Source: Psychroflexus salarius (GTDB lineage: Bacteria; Bacteroidota; Bacteroidia; Flavobacteriales; Flavobacteriaceae). From it: 64,000 nt of DNA. This document shows positions 1 to 9,932 of the stretch, piece after piece; within the stretch, counting starts at the first letter, position 1, and every line of letters begins with the position of its first letter. A model generated the notes under the pieces. That model was given only the letters and a program-made list of their open reading frames with translations, did not search any database and was not told where the DNA came from. The position numbers and the translations under genes were made by a program. Where the stretch lies: contig NZ_FQTW01000007.1 in assembly GCF_900129035.1 (NCBI RefSeq), positions 54,462 through 118,461 on the forward strand, in the 5' to 3' direction.

Positions 1-84
1 AGATAATATGCTTTCTGGTGATGCTAAACCTATAGAGATTTTATTAAATCTCGGTTGTGTATTCTTTTCATTATTTCTTGTCAT
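1..84 (-). CDS. rpoC: RNA polymerase beta' subunit, N-terminal fragment (runs off left edge)
   Basis: Only the first 28 codons are inside the window. The minus-strand reading from the ATG at 82-84 contains RFNKISIGLASPESIL, the conserved N-terminal signature of Bacteroidota RpoC (the KISIGLASPE segment precedes the zinc-binding region). It begins about 60 nt after the rpoB stop, the usual rpoB-rpoC arrangement, so the two are surely co-transcribed. RpoC carries the catalytic Mg-binding aspartates of RNA polymerase, but that region lies outside the window. The plus-strand open frame over the same bases is a shadow. Confidence 0.93.
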   Translation of the reverse strand, partial: MTRNNEKNTQPRFNKISIGLASPESILS

Positions 85-145
85 AATACAAGTTGCTAAA
101 GAATTATTCAAAAATATTTATATACCTAACAATTTATAATTGTTA

Positions 146-3100
146 TTATTCTTCTAGTTTAATATCTAAACCAAGACCTTTTAATTCATGCATTAATACA
201 TTAAATGACTCTGGCAATCCTGGTTCTGGCATTGGTTCACCTTTTACGATAGCTTCGTAAGTTTTAGCTCTACCAATAACATCGTCAGACTTGACCGTTA
301 AAATTTCTCGAAGTGTACTAGATGCTCCATAAGCTTCAAGTGCCCAAACTTCCATTTCACCGAAACGCTGACCACCAAATTGAGCTTTACCACCAAGTGG
401 TTGCTGCGTAATTAAAGAGTAAGGACCAATTGAACGTGCATGCATTTTGTCTTCAATCATGTGACCAAGTTTAAGCATGTAAATCACACCAACAGTTGCT
501 GGTTGATCAAAACGCTCACCAGTTCCACCGTCATAAAGATAAGTATGCCCATATCTTGGAATCTCAGCTTTATCAGTCAATTCATTTATTTGATCAATAG
601 TTGCGCCATCAAAAATTGGCGTAGCAAACTTTTTATCTAATTTTTGTCCAGCCCATCCAAGAACAGTTTCATAAATCTGACCAATATTCATACGTGATGG
701 TACACCTAATGGATTAAGTACAATATCAACTGGTGTACCGTCGTCTAAGAAAGGCATATCTTCTTGACGTACAATTTTGGCGACGATACCTTTATTACCG
801 TGACGACCTGCCATTTTATCACCAACTTTTAGCTTACGCTTTTTGGCAACATAAATTTTGGCTAATTTTAAAATTCCAGAAGGTAATTCATCACCAACGG
901 TGATGGTAAATTTCTCACGACGCAAGTTACCTTGAAGGTCGTTTTGCTTAATTTTATAATTATGTAAAAGGTCAGCAACTAAAGCATTTAAATCTTCATC
1001 AGTTGTCCAAGTACCTTTAGTTAAATGCGTAAAATCTTCAACAGAATTAAGCATTTTTTGCGTGTACTTTTTCCCTTTAGGAAGGACATCTTCACCAAGG
1101 TCATTTTGTACACCTTGCGATGTTTTACCACCTACTATTGAAAAGAGCTTGTCAATTAAAACATTACGAAGTTCTTCAAATTTAACTTCGTATTTAGCTT
1201 CAAGCTTTTCAATTTCTTGTTTGTCTTGAGCACGTTTACGCTTATCTTTAACTGCTCTAGAAAATAATTTTTTATCAATTACAACACCATTTAATGAAGG
1301 TGAGGCTTTTAAAGATGCATCTTTAACATCACCTGCCTTATCACCAAAAATAGCGCGAAGTAATTTTTCTTCTGGTGTTGGATCACTCTCACCTTTAGGT
1401 GTTATTTTACCAATCAGGATATCACCAGGTTTAATTTCAGCACCGATGCGAATCATACCATGTTCATCAAGGTCTTTAGTAGCCTCTTCAGAAACATTTG
1501 GAATGTCACTTGTTAACTCTTCATTACCAAGCTTTGTGTCTCTTACCTCAAGTGAATATTCATCGATATGAATTGAAGTTAGAATATCATCTCTTACAAC
1601 TTTTTCAGAAATTACAATAGCATCCTCAAAATTATAACCTTTCCAAGGCATGAAAGCAACTTTCATGTTACGTCCAAGCGCAAGCTCACCTTTTTCGGTC
1701 GCATAACCTTGACAAAGCACCTGACCTTTAGAAACACGGTCACCAACTTCAACAATTGGTTTAAGATTGATAGATGTACCTTGATTAGTTTTTCTAAATT
1801 TGATTAACTCGTAAGTTTTAGAATCAGAATCAAAACTCACTAGTCGATCGTTCTCAGATCGATCATATTTTATGGTGATTTCTCTTGCATCAACATACTC
1901 TACAACACCATCACCTTCAGCATTAATCAAGACACGAGAATCTTGTGCTACTCTTCTTTCTAAGCCTGTACCAACTATAGGAGAATCTACTCTTAATAAA
2001 GGTACAGCTTGACGCATCATGTTAGAACCCATCAAAGCACGGTTGGCATCATCATGCTCTAAAAACGGAATTAAAGAAGCTGAAATTGATGAAATTTGGT
2101 TTGGTGCAACATCTACATAATGAACTTCTTTAGGATCTATCACTGGGAAATCGCCTTCCATACGAGCAATAACCTTATCTGAATTGATAGTACCGTCATC
2201 TTTTAGTGGGATGTTAGCTTGGGCAATTAATTTACCTTCTTCTTCTTCAGCAGAAAGGTAAAGTGGATTTGAATCAAAGTCTATTTTTCCATTTTCAACT
2301 TTACGATAAGGTGTTTCAATGAAACCCATATTGTTAATTTTACCGTAAACCGATAAAGATGAAATTAAACCAATGTTTGGTCCCTCTGGTGTTTCAATTG
2401 GACACAAACGACCATAATGTGTGTAGTGAACATCACGCACCTCGAAACCAGCACGTTCTCTTGAAAGTCCACCAGGCCCAAGAGCTGAAAGACGTCTTTT
2501 ATTAGTTAACTCAGCTATTGGATTTGTTTGGTCCATAAATTGAGACAATTGGTTAGTCCCAAAAAATGAGTTTATAACAGAAGATAATGTCTTCGCATTT
2601 ATTAAATCTATTGGCGTAAAAACTTCATTATCACGTACATTCATACGCTCACGAATTGTTCTTGCCATACGTGCCAAGCCAACACCGAATTGCTGAGATA
2701 ATTGTTCTCCAACAGTTCTAACACGACGATTAGATAAGTGATCTATATCATCTACTTCAGCTTTTGAATTGACTAATTCAATTAAATATTTAATAATTGT
2801 AATGATGTCTTCATTAGTTAGAACTTTGCTATCCATACTAATGTCAAGACCTAATTTTTTGTTCATTCTGTAACGGCCAACTTCACCTAAGTTATAACGT
2901 TGATCACTAAAGAATAACTTATCAATAATACCTCTAGCCGTTTCTTCATCAGGCGGTTCAGCATTTCTTAATTGACGATATATATGTTCTACAGCCTCTT
3001 TTTCTGAATTTGTAGGATCTTTCTGAAGCGTATTATAAATAATAGCATAGTCTCCAGTAGAATTATCTTCTTTATGTAATAGAATGGTTTTAGAACCTGT

Positions 3101-3955
3101 TTCTACTATTTCCTCAATATGGTCTTTTTCTAAAATGGTATCACGATCGAGTACAATTTCGTTACGTTCTATTGAGACGACTTCACCTGTATCTTCATCA
3201 ACAAAATCTTCGTACCAAGTATTTAATACTCTAGCAGCTAGCTTTCGACCTAAATATTTTTTTAAACCTGTTTTTGAAACTTTGACTTCTTCAGCAAGAT
3301 CAAAGATTTCAAGAATGTCTTTATCTCTCTCATAACCAATCGCTCTGAAAAGCGTTGTTACAGGGAGTTTTTTCTTTCTATCAATGTATGCATACATAAC
3401 ACTATTAATGTCAGTTGCAAACTCAATCCACGAACCTTTAAAAGGGATTACTCGTGCAGAATATAATTTAGTTCCATTGGCATGAAATGATTGACCAAAA
3501 AACACACCTGGAGAACGATGTAATTGTGAAACAACAACTCGTTCAGCACCATTGATAACAAAGGTACCACTAGGTGTCATGTAAGGAATTGTTCCTAAAT
3601 AAACATCTTGAACAATAGTTTCAAAATCTTCATGTTCAGGATCTGTACAATATAATTTTAATCTTGCCTTTAGCGGCACACTATAGGTTAGACCTCTTTC
3701 GATACACTCTTGTATAGAATAACGCGGTGGATCTACAAAATAGTCTAAAAATTCTAACACAAATTGATTTCTTGTGTCGGTAATAGGAAAGTTTTCCATG
3801 AAGGTATTGTACAAACCTTCATTAGATCTTTCTTCTGGTTTTGTTTCAAGTTGAAAAAAATCTTGGAAAGATTTGACTTGTATATCAAGAAAATCAGGGT
3901 AATCAGGTTGATTGACCGATGAAAAACTGATACGATTGTTTTGCAATGCTAACAT
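146..3955 (-). CDS. rpoB: DNA-directed RNA polymerase subunit beta
   Basis: Full-length beta subunit of 1269 residues, the usual size in Flavobacteriia. The rifampicin-pocket region runs from [14 protein letters not shown] (about residue 465) through [11 protein letters not shown], followed by the universally conserved [13 protein letters not shown] and [14 protein letters not shown]. The C terminus has [24 protein letters not shown], the beta-beta' interface clamp region. The position equivalent to E. coli His526, usually a rifampicin contact, is Asn485 here (codon AAT at 2501-2503); Asp516 and Ser531 equivalents (Asp475, Ser490) are kept. The gene lies between rplL and rpoC in the classic rplKAJL-rpoBC order. 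A 145-nt leader with a hairpin separates it from rplL. Confidence 0.98.
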   Translation of the reverse strand: MLALQNNRISFSSVNQPDYPDFLDIQVKSFQDFFQLETKPEERSNEGLYNTFMENFPITDTRNQFVLEFLDYFVDPPRYSIQECIERGLTYSVPLKARLKLYCTDPEHEDFETIVQDVYLGTIPYMTPSGTFVINGAERVVVSQLHRSPGVFFGQSFHANGTKLYSARVIPFKGSWIEFATDINSVMYAYIDRKKKLPVTTLFRAIGYERDKDILEIFDLAEEVKVSKTGLKKYLGRKLAARVLNTWYEDFVDEDTGEVVSIERNEIVLDRDTILEKDHIEEIVETGSKTILLHKEDNSTGDYAIIYNTLQKDPTNSEKEAVEHIYRQLRNAEPPDEETARGIIDKLFFSDQRYNLGEVGRYRMNKKLGLDISMDSKVLTNEDIITIIKYLIELVNSKAEVDDIDHLSNRRVRTVGEQLSQQFGVGLARMARTIRERMNVRDNEVFTPIDLINAKTLSSVINSFFGTNQLSQFMDQTNPIAELTNKRRLSALGPGGLSRERAGFEVRDVHYTHYGRLCPIETPEGPNIGLISSLSVYGKINNMGFIETPYRKVENGKIDFDSNPLYLSAEEEEGKLIAQANIPLKDDGTINSDKVIARMEGDFPVIDPKEVHYVDVAPNQISSISASLIPFLEHDDANRALMGSNMMRQAVPLLRVDSPIVGTGLERRVAQDSRVLINAEGDGVVEYVDAREITIKYDRSENDRLVSFDSDSKTYELIKFRKTNQGTSINLKPIVEVGDRVSKGQVLCQGYATEKGELALGRNMKVAFMPWKGYNFEDAIVISEKVVRDDILTSIHIDEYSLEVRDTKLGNEELTSDIPNVSEEATKDLDEHGMIRIGAEIKPGDILIGKITPKGESDPTPEEKLLRAIFGDKAGDVKDASLKASPSLNGVVIDKKLFSRAVKDKRKRAQDKQEIEKLEAKYEVKFEELRNVLIDKLFSIVGGKTSQGVQNDLGEDVLPKGKKYTQKMLNSVEDFTHLTKGTWTTDEDLNALVADLLHNYKIKQNDLQGNLRREKFTITVGDELPSGILKLAKIYVAKKRKLKVGDKMAGRHGNKGIVAKIVRQEDMPFLDDGTPVDIVLNPLGVPSRMNIGQIYETVLGWAGQKLDKKFATPIFDGATIDQINELTDKAEIPRYGHTYLYDGGTGERFDQPATVGVIYMLKLGHMIEDKMHARSIGPYSLITQQPLGGKAQFGGQRFGEMEVWALEAYGASSTLREILTVKSDDVIGRAKTYEAIVKGEPMPEPGLPESFNVLMHELKGLGLDIKLEE

Positions 3956-4041
3956 CTAAAGAAAGAATTTAATGCTTAAATAAGCAAAATTAACTAATAT
4001 AAACTGTGTTTAAAAACACTAAACGTATAGATACGCAAAAT

Positions 4042-4079
4042 GGTTTAGACCTACAGATGCTTAATCTGAGGCCTAAACC
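4042..4079 (-). promoter_or_regulatory. Hairpin in the rplL-rpoB spacer (possible attenuator or processing site)
   Basis: Imperfect inverted repeat: GGTTTAG/CTAAACC outer stem with one mismatch, continuing into CAGAT/ATCTG inner pairs. On the minus strand it is not followed by a clean U-tract, so it looks more like a partial attenuator or RNase processing hairpin than a full terminator. E. coli also has an attenuator and an RNase III site in this spacer. Function here is inferred. Confidence 0.45.
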
Positions 4080-4101
4080 GTATAATTTAAATAAAACTTA
4101 A

Positions 4102-4479
4102 TTACTTAAGTTCTACTTCAGCTCCTGCTTCTTCTAATTGAGCTTTTAATGCTTCAGCCTCGTCTTTAGAAACACCTTCTTTAACTGGAGCTGGCGCACC
4201 ATCAACTAATGCTTTAGCGTCTTTTAATCCTTGACCTGTTAATTCTTTAACAAGTTTTACAACTGCTAATTTAGAACCACCTGGTGCTTTAAGGATAACG
4301 TCAAATTCTGTTTGCTCTTCAGCGGCTTCTTCTCCACCACCAGCAGCACCACCAGCTACTGCAACAGCTGCTGCAGCAGGCTCGATGCCATACTCTTCTT
4401 TTAAAATATCAGCTAACTCGTTTACTTCTTTTACTGTTAAGTTAACTAACTGTTCTGCGAATTCTTTTAAATCTGCCAT
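4102..4479 (-). CDS. rplL: 50S ribosomal protein L7/L12
   Basis: 125 residues, normal length. The N-terminal dimerisation helix ([22 protein letters not shown]) is followed by an alanine/glycine-rich hinge (about residues 35-55) and the globular C-terminal domain with [19 protein letters not shown] and the [13 protein letters not shown] factor-binding helix. Multiple copies form the ribosomal stalk that recruits EF-Tu, EF-G, IF2 and release factors. It follows rplJ by 44 nt and precedes rpoB, so stalk and polymerase synthesis are transcriptionally linked. Confidence 0.97.
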   Translation of the reverse strand: MADLKEFAEQLVNLTVKEVNELADILKEEYGIEPAAAAVAVAGGAAGGGEEAAEEQTEFDVILKAPGGSKLAVVKLVKELTGQGLKDAKALVDGAPAPVKEGVSKDEAEALKAQLEEAGAEVELK

Positions 4480-4523
4480 TTTCTATCGTTTTAAAAAATA
4501 TAATTAGTAATTAGTGTATTTAT

Positions 4524-5045
4524 TTATTCTGGTTTTTCTGAAAGTGTTTCTAAAATACCTGATAATTTACTTCCACCTGATTTAAGTGCAGAAATAACAT
4601 TTTTAGCAGGTGATTGTAATAATGAAACAATATCGCCAATAACTTCTTCTTTAGACTTGATATTAACAAGTGTATCTAAATAATCGTCACCAACATAAAT
4701 TGCTTCATCTACAAAAGCCCCTTTCAATATAGGCTTATCAATTTTCTTTCTAAAGTTTTTAATAACCTTAGCTGGAGCATTTCCAGTTTGAGATAATAAA
4801 ATCGATGTATTACCTTTCAATATAGAAGGTAACTCACCAAATTCTTTATCTGAGCTTTCCATCGCTTTAGCCAAAAGCGTGTTTTTAACTACCATCAATT
4901 TAACGTCAGCTTTAAAACAAGCACGTCTAAGATCTGAAGTAGTTCCAGCATTTAAACCTGATATATCAGCCAAATAAATACTTGGCGCTTCAGCTAAATG
5001 TCCAGTAATATCTTCTATTACTTTTGCTTTTTCTTCTCTTGTCAT
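4524..5045 (-). CDS. rplJ: 50S ribosomal protein L10
   Basis: 173 residues. L10 anchors L7/L12 dimers to 23S rRNA at the stalk base. The N-terminal RNA-binding domain shows SIYLADISGLNAGTTSDLRR and KLMVVKNTLLAKAME; the C-terminal part ends in an L12-binding helix. It lies 8 nt downstream of rplA and 44 nt upstream of rplL, in one operon. In other bacteria the L10-L12 complex represses its own mRNA; no equivalent leader could be identified by eye because the gap to rplA is so short. Confidence 0.96.
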   Translation of the reverse strand: MTREEKAKVIEDITGHLAEAPSIYLADISGLNAGTTSDLRRACFKADVKLMVVKNTLLAKAMESSDKEFGELPSILKGNTSILLSQTGNAPAKVIKNFRKKIDKPILKGAFVDEAIYVGDDYLDTLVNIKSKEEVIGDIVSLLQSPAKNVISALKSGGSKLSGILETLSEKPE

Positions 5046-5053
5046 AACTTAAA

Positions 5054-5752
5054 TTATTGCTCAGTAAATCTTTTTGTATCAATTTGAATACTCGGACTCA
5101 TAGTTGCAGTAATGTGAATACTTTGCATATACACACCTTTAACCACCTGAGGCTTAAGTTTTACTAGTGTAGTTAATAGTTCTCTTGCGTTACCAGCAAG
5201 TTTGTCTGCTGTAAATGAAGCTTTTCCTATTGCTGCATGAACAATACCGGACTTATCAACTTTAAAATCGATTTTACCAGCCTTAACATCTGAAACAGCT
5301 TTAGCAACATCCATTGTAACTGTACCAGTTTTTGGGTTTGGCATAAGTCCACGTGGACCTAAAACACGACCTAAAGGGCCTAATTTACCCATAACACTTG
5401 GCATAGTAACAATAACATCTACATCCGTCCAGCCATTTTTAATTTTATCTAGATACTCATCTAGACCCACAAAATCGGCACCGGCGTCTTTTGCTTCTTG
5501 TTCTTTATCTGGTGTAACTAAGGCTAAAACCTTAGTTTCTTTACCTGTACCGTGAGGCAAGGTAACAACACCTCTAACCATTTGGTTAGCCTTTCTTGGA
5601 TCGACATTAAGCTTTACCGCTAACTCAACTGACTCATCAAAATTAGCAGACACAACATCTTTCAATAATTCAGATGCTTGCGCAACTGTATAAGTAGATG
5701 ATTGATCTATTTTGCTTAATGCTTCTTTTCTCTTTTTTGTAACTTTTGCCAT
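5054..5752 (-). CDS. rplA: 50S ribosomal protein L1
   Basis: 232 residues from the ATG at 5750-5752 ([12 protein letters not shown]). A TTG two codons upstream is in frame, but the family starts at the MAKVTKK motif, so the ATG is preferred. Recognisable segments: [11 protein letters not shown], the [17 protein letters not shown] motif typical of L1, and C-terminal [18 protein letters not shown]1 binds helix 76 of 23S rRNA (the L1 stalk) and commonly acts as translational repressor of the L11-L1 operon. The gene is directly downstream of rplK. Confidence 0.96.
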   Translation of the reverse strand: MAKVTKKRKEALSKIDQSSTYTVAQASELLKDVVSANFDESVELAVKLNVDPRKANQMVRGVVTLPHGTGKETKVLALVTPDKEQEAKDAGADFVGLDEYLDKIKNGWTDVDVIVTMPSVMGKLGPLGRVLGPRGLMPNPKTGTVTMDVAKAVSDVKAGKIDFKVDKSGIVHAAIGKASFTADKLAGNARELLTTLVKLKPQVVKGVYMQSIHITATMSPSIQIDTKRFTEQ

Positions 5753-5764
5753 CTTCAATTAGTT

Positions 5765-6202
5765 TTAGAAAGGTGCATCACCTTTAACCGTTATACCCAT
5801 AGATCGCGCAGTACCAGCAACCATTTTCATAGCTGACTCTACAGTAAAAGCATTGAGGTCTTGCATTTTATCTTCAGCGATAACTTTAATTTGATCCCAA
5901 GTTACTGCAGAAATTTTAAGCCTATTCGGCTCTCCTGATCCTTTTTTTTGCTTAGCTGCTTCAAGTAATTGAACAGCTGCCGGAGGAGTTTTGATAACAA
6001 AATCAAAAGACTTATCCTTATAAACTGTTATTACAACTGGTAATACTTTACCAGCTTTATCTTGTGTTCTACCATTGAATTGCTTACAGAATTCCATGAT
6101 ATTAACACCGGCAGCACCTAAAGCAGGACCAACAGGTGGCGATGGATTAGCAGCACCTCCTCGAACTTGGAGCTTAACTACTTTACTTACTTCTTTTGCC
6201 AT
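5765..6202 (-). CDS. rplK: 50S ribosomal protein L11
   Basis: 145 residues, typical. The N-terminal domain has [23 protein letters not shown], the proline-rich switch that thiostrepton-class antibiotics contact; the C-terminal RNA-binding domain ends [13 protein letters not shown]11 binds the GTPase-associated centre of 23S rRNA and is needed for stringent-response activation by RelA-type enzymes. It lies between nusG (71-nt gap) and rplA (12-nt gap). Confidence 0.97.
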   Translation of the reverse strand: MAKEVSKVVKLQVRGGAANPSPPVGPALGAAGVNIMEFCKQFNGRTQDKAGKVLPVVITVYKDKSFDFVIKTPPAAVQLLEAAKQKKGSGEPNRLKISAVTWDQIKVIAEDKMQDLNAFTVESAMKMVAGTARSMGITVKGDAPF

Positions 6203-6273
6203 TTTTTGTTAATTTAAAAATTATTACAGACAGAGGGAAGCAATATTGCCTGTAAATTTATATTGTGTAACAC

Positions 6274-6825
6274 TTATATTTTTTCGACTTGCATGTAGCT
6301 AAGCTCTACAGGTGTTTTACGACCAAAAATCTTAACCATAACTTGCAGTTTTCTCTTCTCTTCATTTACTTTTTCAATAGTCCCTGTGAAACTATTAAAA
6401 GGACCATCAATAACTTTAATCGTCTCTCCTTGTGAATAAGGAATTGCAACAGTTTCTTTTTGAACAGACAACTCATCAACCTTACCTAGCAGACGATTAA
6501 CTTCAGATTTACGCAAAGGTACAGGATCGCCTCCTTTAGTCTCACCTAAAAAACCGATAACGCCATTGACGTTTTTAATAACATGAGGAACCTCACCTTC
6601 CAAATTAGCCTGAACCATGATATAACCAGGAAAGTAAACCTTTTCCTTATTAATTTTTTTACCATTCCTAATCTGAACAACTTTTTCAGTAGGAACTAAA
6701 ATATCATCAACATAATCACTAAGACCTTGTTGAGATATTTCCTTTTCAATATAATCTTTGACTTTGTTTTCAGACCCACTAATTGATCTTACAACATACC
6801 ATTTTTTTAAGCTAGTTTCAGCCAT
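6274..6825 (-). CDS. nusG: Transcription termination/antitermination factor NusG
   Basis: 183 residues. The N-terminal NGN domain begins KKWYVVRSISGSENKVKDYIE and contains VYFPGYIMVQ; the C-terminal KOW domain shows VIDGPFNSFTGTIEKVNEEK. NusG binds the RNA polymerase clamp to suppress pausing and links polymerase to the ribosome or Rho. The gene starts 3 nt after secE ends, the standard secE-nusG pairing. Nothing unusual is seen. Confidence 0.97.
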   Translation of the reverse strand: MAETSLKKWYVVRSISGSENKVKDYIEKEISQQGLSDYVDDILVPTEKVVQIRNGKKINKEKVYFPGYIMVQANLEGEVPHVIKNVNGVIGFLGETKGGDPVPLRKSEVNRLLGKVDELSVQKETVAIPYSQGETIKVIDGPFNSFTGTIEKVNEEKRKLQVMVKIFGRKTPVELSYMQVEKI

Positions 6826-6828
6826 TGA

Positions 6829-7026
6829 TTAAAATTTTACCCAATTGAAATACTGTGCTATTACTGCACTAAAAAGCTCATCTACACCCCAAATTGCGAG
6901 AGAGAACAAAACAGAAAAAACAGCGACCACAACCATCAAACGCTGAGCTTCAGCGTTAGTAGGCCAAGTAACATGATTTTTAAGCTCATCATATGAACTT
7001 GATACGTAAGATTTAATATTTGCCAT
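6829..7026 (-). CDS. secE: Preprotein translocase subunit SecE
   Basis: 65 residues from the ATG at 7024-7026 (MANIKSYVSSSYDELKNHVTWP). A longer open frame reaches 7071 but would overlap the tRNA-Trp gene, so it is rejected. One transmembrane helix near the C terminus (LMVVVAVFSVLFSLAIWGVDELF) follows the amphipathic SSYDELKNHVTWPT segment, the conserved SecE signature. Single-spanning SecE is normal outside gamma-proteobacteria. It stabilises the SecYEG channel in the inner membrane. Located between tRNA-Trp and nusG. Confidence 0.95.
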   Translation of the reverse strand: MANIKSYVSSSYDELKNHVTWPTNAEAQRLMVVVAVFSVLFSLAIWGVDELFSAVIAQYFNWVKF

Positions 7027-7041
7027 CTCTATTAAGATTTG

Positions 7042-7114
7042 CACGGGTTGAGAGGCTCGAACTCCCGACACCTGGTTTTGGAGACCAGTGCTCTACCAAC
7101 TGAGCTAAACCCGT
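7042..7114 (-). tRNA. tRNA-Trp (anticodon CCA)
   Basis: Minus-strand cloverleaf: acceptor ACGGGTT pairs with AACCCGT, D-arm GCTC..GAGC, anticodon arm CTGGT-CTCCAAA-ACCAG giving CCA, T-arm GGGAG-TTCGAGC-CTCTC, discriminator G as usual for tRNA-Trp. Placed between tuf and secE, its conserved position in Bacteroidota. Confidence 0.97.
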
Positions 7115-7170
7115 AAATTATTGGTTTGCAAAGAAACTAATTTTTTTCCGAATACAAAACAATATTAAAC

Positions 7171-7204
7171 AAAAAAATTAAGGTGCCACGAAGACACCTT
7201 AATT
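7171..7204 (-). terminator. Rho-independent terminator after tuf
   Basis: On the minus strand AATTAAGGTG pairs with CACCTTAATT around a TCTTCGTGG-type loop, then a run of T residues (plus-strand A-tract at 7171-7177). It directly follows the tuf stop and should separate tuf from tRNA-Trp/secE transcription. Confidence 0.85.
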
Positions 7205-7226
7205 ATGTATAAAATATATTTTAAAA

Positions 7227-8414
7227 CTAGTCTAAAATTTGAGTAACTTGACCAGCACCAACAGTTCTACCACCTTCTCTGATCGCAAAACGGAGACCAT
7301 CATTTAGAGCGATAGGTTGCAATAATTCAACTGTAATTGTTAAGTTATCACCAGGCATAACCATCTCAACACCATCAGGTAAAGAAATTGTTCCCGTTAC
7401 ATCTGTTGTACGCACATAAAATTGTGGTCTATAGTTGTTATGGAATGGCGTGTGACGTCCACCTTCTTCTTTTTTAAGGATATAAACCTCAGCTTTAAAT
7501 TTGGCGTGCGGCGTTACTGAACCAGGAGTTGTGATAACCATACCTCTTGAAATTTGAGTCTTCTCAATACCTCTCAACAAGATTCCAACGTTATCTCCAG
7601 CCTCTCCTCTATCTAGTATCTTACGGAACATTTCAACTCCAGTAATTGTAGATTTAAGTTTGTCAGCACCCATACCAATAATTTCAACAGCATCACCAGT
7701 ATTAGCAACACCTGTCTCAATACGACCAGTAGCTACAGTACCACGACCAGTAATTGAGAACACGTCTTCAATTGGCATTAAAAATGCTTTATCAACATCT
7801 CTTTCCGGCTGCTCAATCCAAGAATCAACAGCATCCATCAATTCCATCACTTTATCAGCCCATTTATCATCACCGTCTAAAGCACCTAAAGCAGAACCTG
7901 AAATTACTGGCGCATTATCACCATCATACTCATAAAAAGAAAGTAAATCTCTAACTTCCATTTCTACAAGCTCTAACAATTCTTCATCATCAACCAAGTC
8001 AACTTTATTCAAGAAAACTACAATTTTAGGGATACCAACTTGACGACCCAATAGAATATGCTCGCGAGTTTGAGGCATCGGACCATCAGTTGCAGCAACA
8101 ACTAAAATAGCACCATCCATCTGCGCTGCACCAGTTACCATGTTTTTAACATAATCGGCGTGACCCGGACAGTCAACGTGAGCGTAGTGACGTTCTTTAG
8201 TTGCATACTCAACATGAGAAGAGTTAATTGTAATACCTCTTTCTTTTTCTTCAGGAGCATTATCAATTTGATCAAAAGCACTAGCTTCTGAATAACCTTT
8301 GTCAGCAAGTACTTTTGTAATAGCTGCAGTTAATGTTGTTTTTCCGTGATCGACGTGACCAAGCGTACCTATATTTAAGTGCGGTTTGGAACGATCAAAA
8401 TTTTCCTTTGCCAT
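7227..8414 (-). CDS. tuf: Elongation factor Tu
   Basis: 395 residues. GTPase motifs are all visible: P-loop GHVDHGKTT (residues 19-27), switch region [31 protein letters not shown] and the SGSALG motif. Domains II and III follow, with the typical C-terminal end [16 protein letters not shown]-Tu delivers aminoacyl-tRNA to the ribosome. It sits downstream of four tRNA genes and is ended by a strong terminator, so a tRNA-tuf co-transcript from a promoter near 8902-8929 is likely. Confidence 0.98.
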   Translation of the reverse strand: MAKENFDRSKPHLNIGTLGHVDHGKTTLTAAITKVLADKGYSEASAFDQIDNAPEEKERGITINSSHVEYATKERHYAHVDCPGHADYVKNMVTGAAQMDGAILVVAATDGPMPQTREHILLGRQVGIPKIVVFLNKVDLVDDEELLELVEMEVRDLLSFYEYDGDNAPVISGSALGALDGDDKWADKVMELMDAVDSWIEQPERDVDKAFLMPIEDVFSITGRGTVATGRIETGVANTGDAVEIIGMGADKLKSTITGVEMFRKILDRGEAGDNVGILLRGIEKTQISRGMVITTPGSVTPHAKFKAEVYILKKEEGGRHTPFHNNYRPQFYVRTTDVTGTISLPDGVEMVMPGDNLTITVELLQPIALNDGLRFAIREGGRTVGAGQVTQILD

Positions 8415-8507
8415 AGTAGTAATTATTTAATAATCTTAGTTTATATATAGTGTTCAAATTTATTAACCACAAAAAGTCTTCAAAACTTATGTTTTGAGAC
8501 TTAAAAG

Positions 8508-8579
8508 AGCCAACGACGGGATTTGAACCCGTGGCCTCTTCCTTACCAAGGAAACGCTCTACCCCTGAGCTACGTCGGC
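8508..8579 (-). tRNA. tRNA-Thr (anticodon GGT)
   Basis: Acceptor GCCGACG pairs with CGTTGGC (one G-T), D-arm GCTC..GAGC, anticodon arm TTTCC-TTGGTAA-GGAAG giving GGT, T-arm ACGGG-TTCAAAT-CCCGT, discriminator T. First tRNA upstream of tuf. Confidence 0.96.
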
Positions 8580-8590
8580 TAATTATTTAG

Positions 8591-8663
8591 AGCGGGAGAC
8601 CAGGTTCGAACTGGCGACATTCAGCTTGGAAGGCTGACGCTCTACCAACTGAGCTACTCCCGC
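8591..8663 (-). tRNA. tRNA-Gly (anticodon TCC)
   Basis: Acceptor GCGGGAG pairs with CTCCCGC; anticodon arm TCAGC-CTTCCAA-GCTGA gives TCC; T-arm GCCAG-TTCGAAC-CTGGT (one G-T pair). Part of the four-tRNA cluster preceding tuf. Confidence 0.96.
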
Positions 8664-8693
8664 TTAAATAAATTAGTCATACCGACTTAGTTG

Positions 8694-8775
8694 TGGGGAG
8701 AGTAGGATTCGAACCTACGAAGCCTAGGGCAACAGATTTACAGTCTGTCCTCGTTGACCGCTTGAGTATCTCCCC
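8694..8775 (-). tRNA. tRNA-Tyr (anticodon GTA)
   Basis: Class II tRNA with a long variable arm. Acceptor GGGGAGA pairs with TCTCCCC; anticodon arm ACAGA-CTGTAAA-TCTGT gives GTA; T-arm GTAGG-TTCGAAT-CCTAC; discriminator A. Confidence 0.97.
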
Positions 8776-8789
8776 AATTTTAAATTGAG

Positions 8790-8863
8790 AGCCGATGGAG
8801 GGACTCGAACCCACGACCTGCTGATTACAAATCAGCTGCTCTAGCCAGCTGAGCTACATCGGC
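8790..8863 (-). tRNA. tRNA-Thr (anticodon TGT)
   Basis: Acceptor GCCGATG pairs with CATCGGC; anticodon arm CTGAT-TTGTAAT-.. gives TGT; T-arm GTGGG-TTCGAGT-CCCTC, discriminator T. First gene of the tRNA-tuf transcript. Confidence 0.96.
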
Positions 8864-8901
8864 AATTTCAATATATCAAACAACATTTGTTTAACGGGTG
8901 G

Positions 8902-8929
8902 CAAATATATAATCTTTATTAATATCAAA
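8902..8929 (-). promoter_or_regulatory. Bacteroidota-type promoter for the tRNA-tuf unit
   Basis: Minus strand reads TTTG-N16-TATATTTG, matching the -33 TTTG and -7 TAnnTTTG elements of Bacteroidota sigma-A promoters; the spacing is about one base shorter than usual. It lies about 40 nt upstream of the first tRNA-Thr. Confidence 0.6.
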
Positions 8930-8960
8930 AAAATATTTTTCTGAGTTTTTTTAAATAATT

Positions 8961-9845
8961 TTATTTATCCTTTTTTGACCTTGGATGCTTGGTATTAATT
9001 ATTGTTTTTAAACGCGACATATTTGTCTTTGTATAATGCTGTGTTGAGGCCAAACTACTATGCCCCATCAACTCTTTAATTGCTATTAAATCGGCACCGT
9101 TTTCTAATAAATGGGTAGCAAATGAGTGACGGATAATGTGCGGACTGCATTTTTGTTTTGCAGATACACGTTTAAAATAGGATTGAACGATACGGTAAAT
9201 AAGATTAGGATAAGCGGCTTGATAGGTATTAGTCAATATTAATTTATTACTTTTTACTGATTCATCTTTTAAAACCTGCATATAATCATTAATCAAATTA
9301 GTAAGACTTGGCTTAATTGGTATATAGCGCTCTTTATTACGTTTTCCTAATATTTTTAATTGACCTGAATTGAAGTCTATTGATGATCTGTCTAAATTTA
9401 AAAGTTCTTGACGCCGTATTCCCGTTTGGTATAAAATGTCAACAACTAATTGGTCGCGTATTCCTGAAAAAGTTGAAGTATCAAAAACTTTCATTACTAC
9501 AGAAACTTCAGCTTTACTAAAAGCGAGCTGTTGCTTTTTTGATTGTTTTAAGGATTTATGCTTTTGCATTGGGTTTACAGTTATCTCTCCTAGCTTCAAC
9601 AAAAAGTTATAGTAGGCTTTAACTGCAGTTAGTTTTCGATTAATAGATACTGTTGAGTAGTTTGCCTCAGATAAATGAATGATCCATGAGCGAATTAAAG
9701 AATAACTTACCAAGGAAAGCTGATCTATATCAAATTCGGTTTTTAGAAATTTGGCATAAGCGCTCAAGTCAGACCTGTATGCCGTCAACGTGTGTTTGGC
9801 ATATTTTTTCTCAAACTCTAAGTATTCAAAAAACTGATTCAGCAT
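8961..9845 (-). CDS. xerC: Tyrosine recombinase, XerC type
   Basis: 294 residues, family length about 300. The N-terminal SAM-like core-binding domain (about 1-85) begins FFEYLEFEKKYAKHTLTAY. The catalytic domain carries the full active site: Arg144 in TGIRRQEL, His236 and Arg239 in HIIRHSFATHL, His262 in LMGHSSL and the nucleophile Tyr271 in QHYTKTN. This is the chromosome-dimer resolution family; the housekeeping setting next to the tRNA-tuf cluster suggests chromosomal XerC rather than an integrase. No attachment site or mobile cargo is seen beside it. XerD-like paralogues elsewhere cannot be excluded. Confidence 0.9.
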   Translation of the reverse strand: MLNQFFEYLEFEKKYAKHTLTAYRSDLSAYAKFLKTEFDIDQLSLVSYSLIRSWIIHLSEANYSTVSINRKLTAVKAYYNFLLKLGEITVNPMQKHKSLKQSKKQQLAFSKAEVSVVMKVFDTSTFSGIRDQLVVDILYQTGIRRQELLNLDRSSIDFNSGQLKILGKRNKERYIPIKPSLTNLINDYMQVLKDESVKSNKLILTNTYQAAYPNLIYRIVQSYFKRVSAKQKCSPHIIRHSFATHLLENGADLIAIKELMGHSSLASTQHYTKTNMSRLKTIINTKHPRSKKDK

Positions 9846-9870
9846 TTTTTTAGTAAAACTATAAAATTAA

Positions 9871-9907
9871 CCAAAAAAACAACATCCAATAGAAAACTAT
9901 TGGATGT
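9871..9907 (-). terminator. Rho-independent terminator after the acyl-CoA dehydrogenase gene
   Basis: Perfect 11-bp stem ACATCCAATAG/CTATTGGATGT with a TTTT loop on the minus strand, followed by TTGTTTTTTT. It ends the AGCS-HhH-acyl-CoA dehydrogenase unit before xerC. Confidence 0.88.
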
Positions 9908-9932
9908 CGTATTAAATATAAATAAAAAAAAT

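Noticed and set aside
2..139. Plus-strand open frame at the left edge with a hydrophobic stretch
   Set aside because: The minus strand over the same bases is clearly the start of rpoC (RFNKISIGLASPESIL), so this frame is a shadow. At first sight rpoC seemed to be missing after rpoB; it is not.
7027..7071. N-terminal extension of SecE
   Set aside because: It would lie inside the tRNA-Trp gene; the family starts at MANIKSY-type sequence.
8961..9845. Integrase of a genomic island next to tRNA genes
   Set aside because: Although a tyrosine recombinase beside tRNAs suggests an island, the flanks are conserved housekeeping genes and no direct repeat of a tRNA 3' end was seen; it fits XerC.
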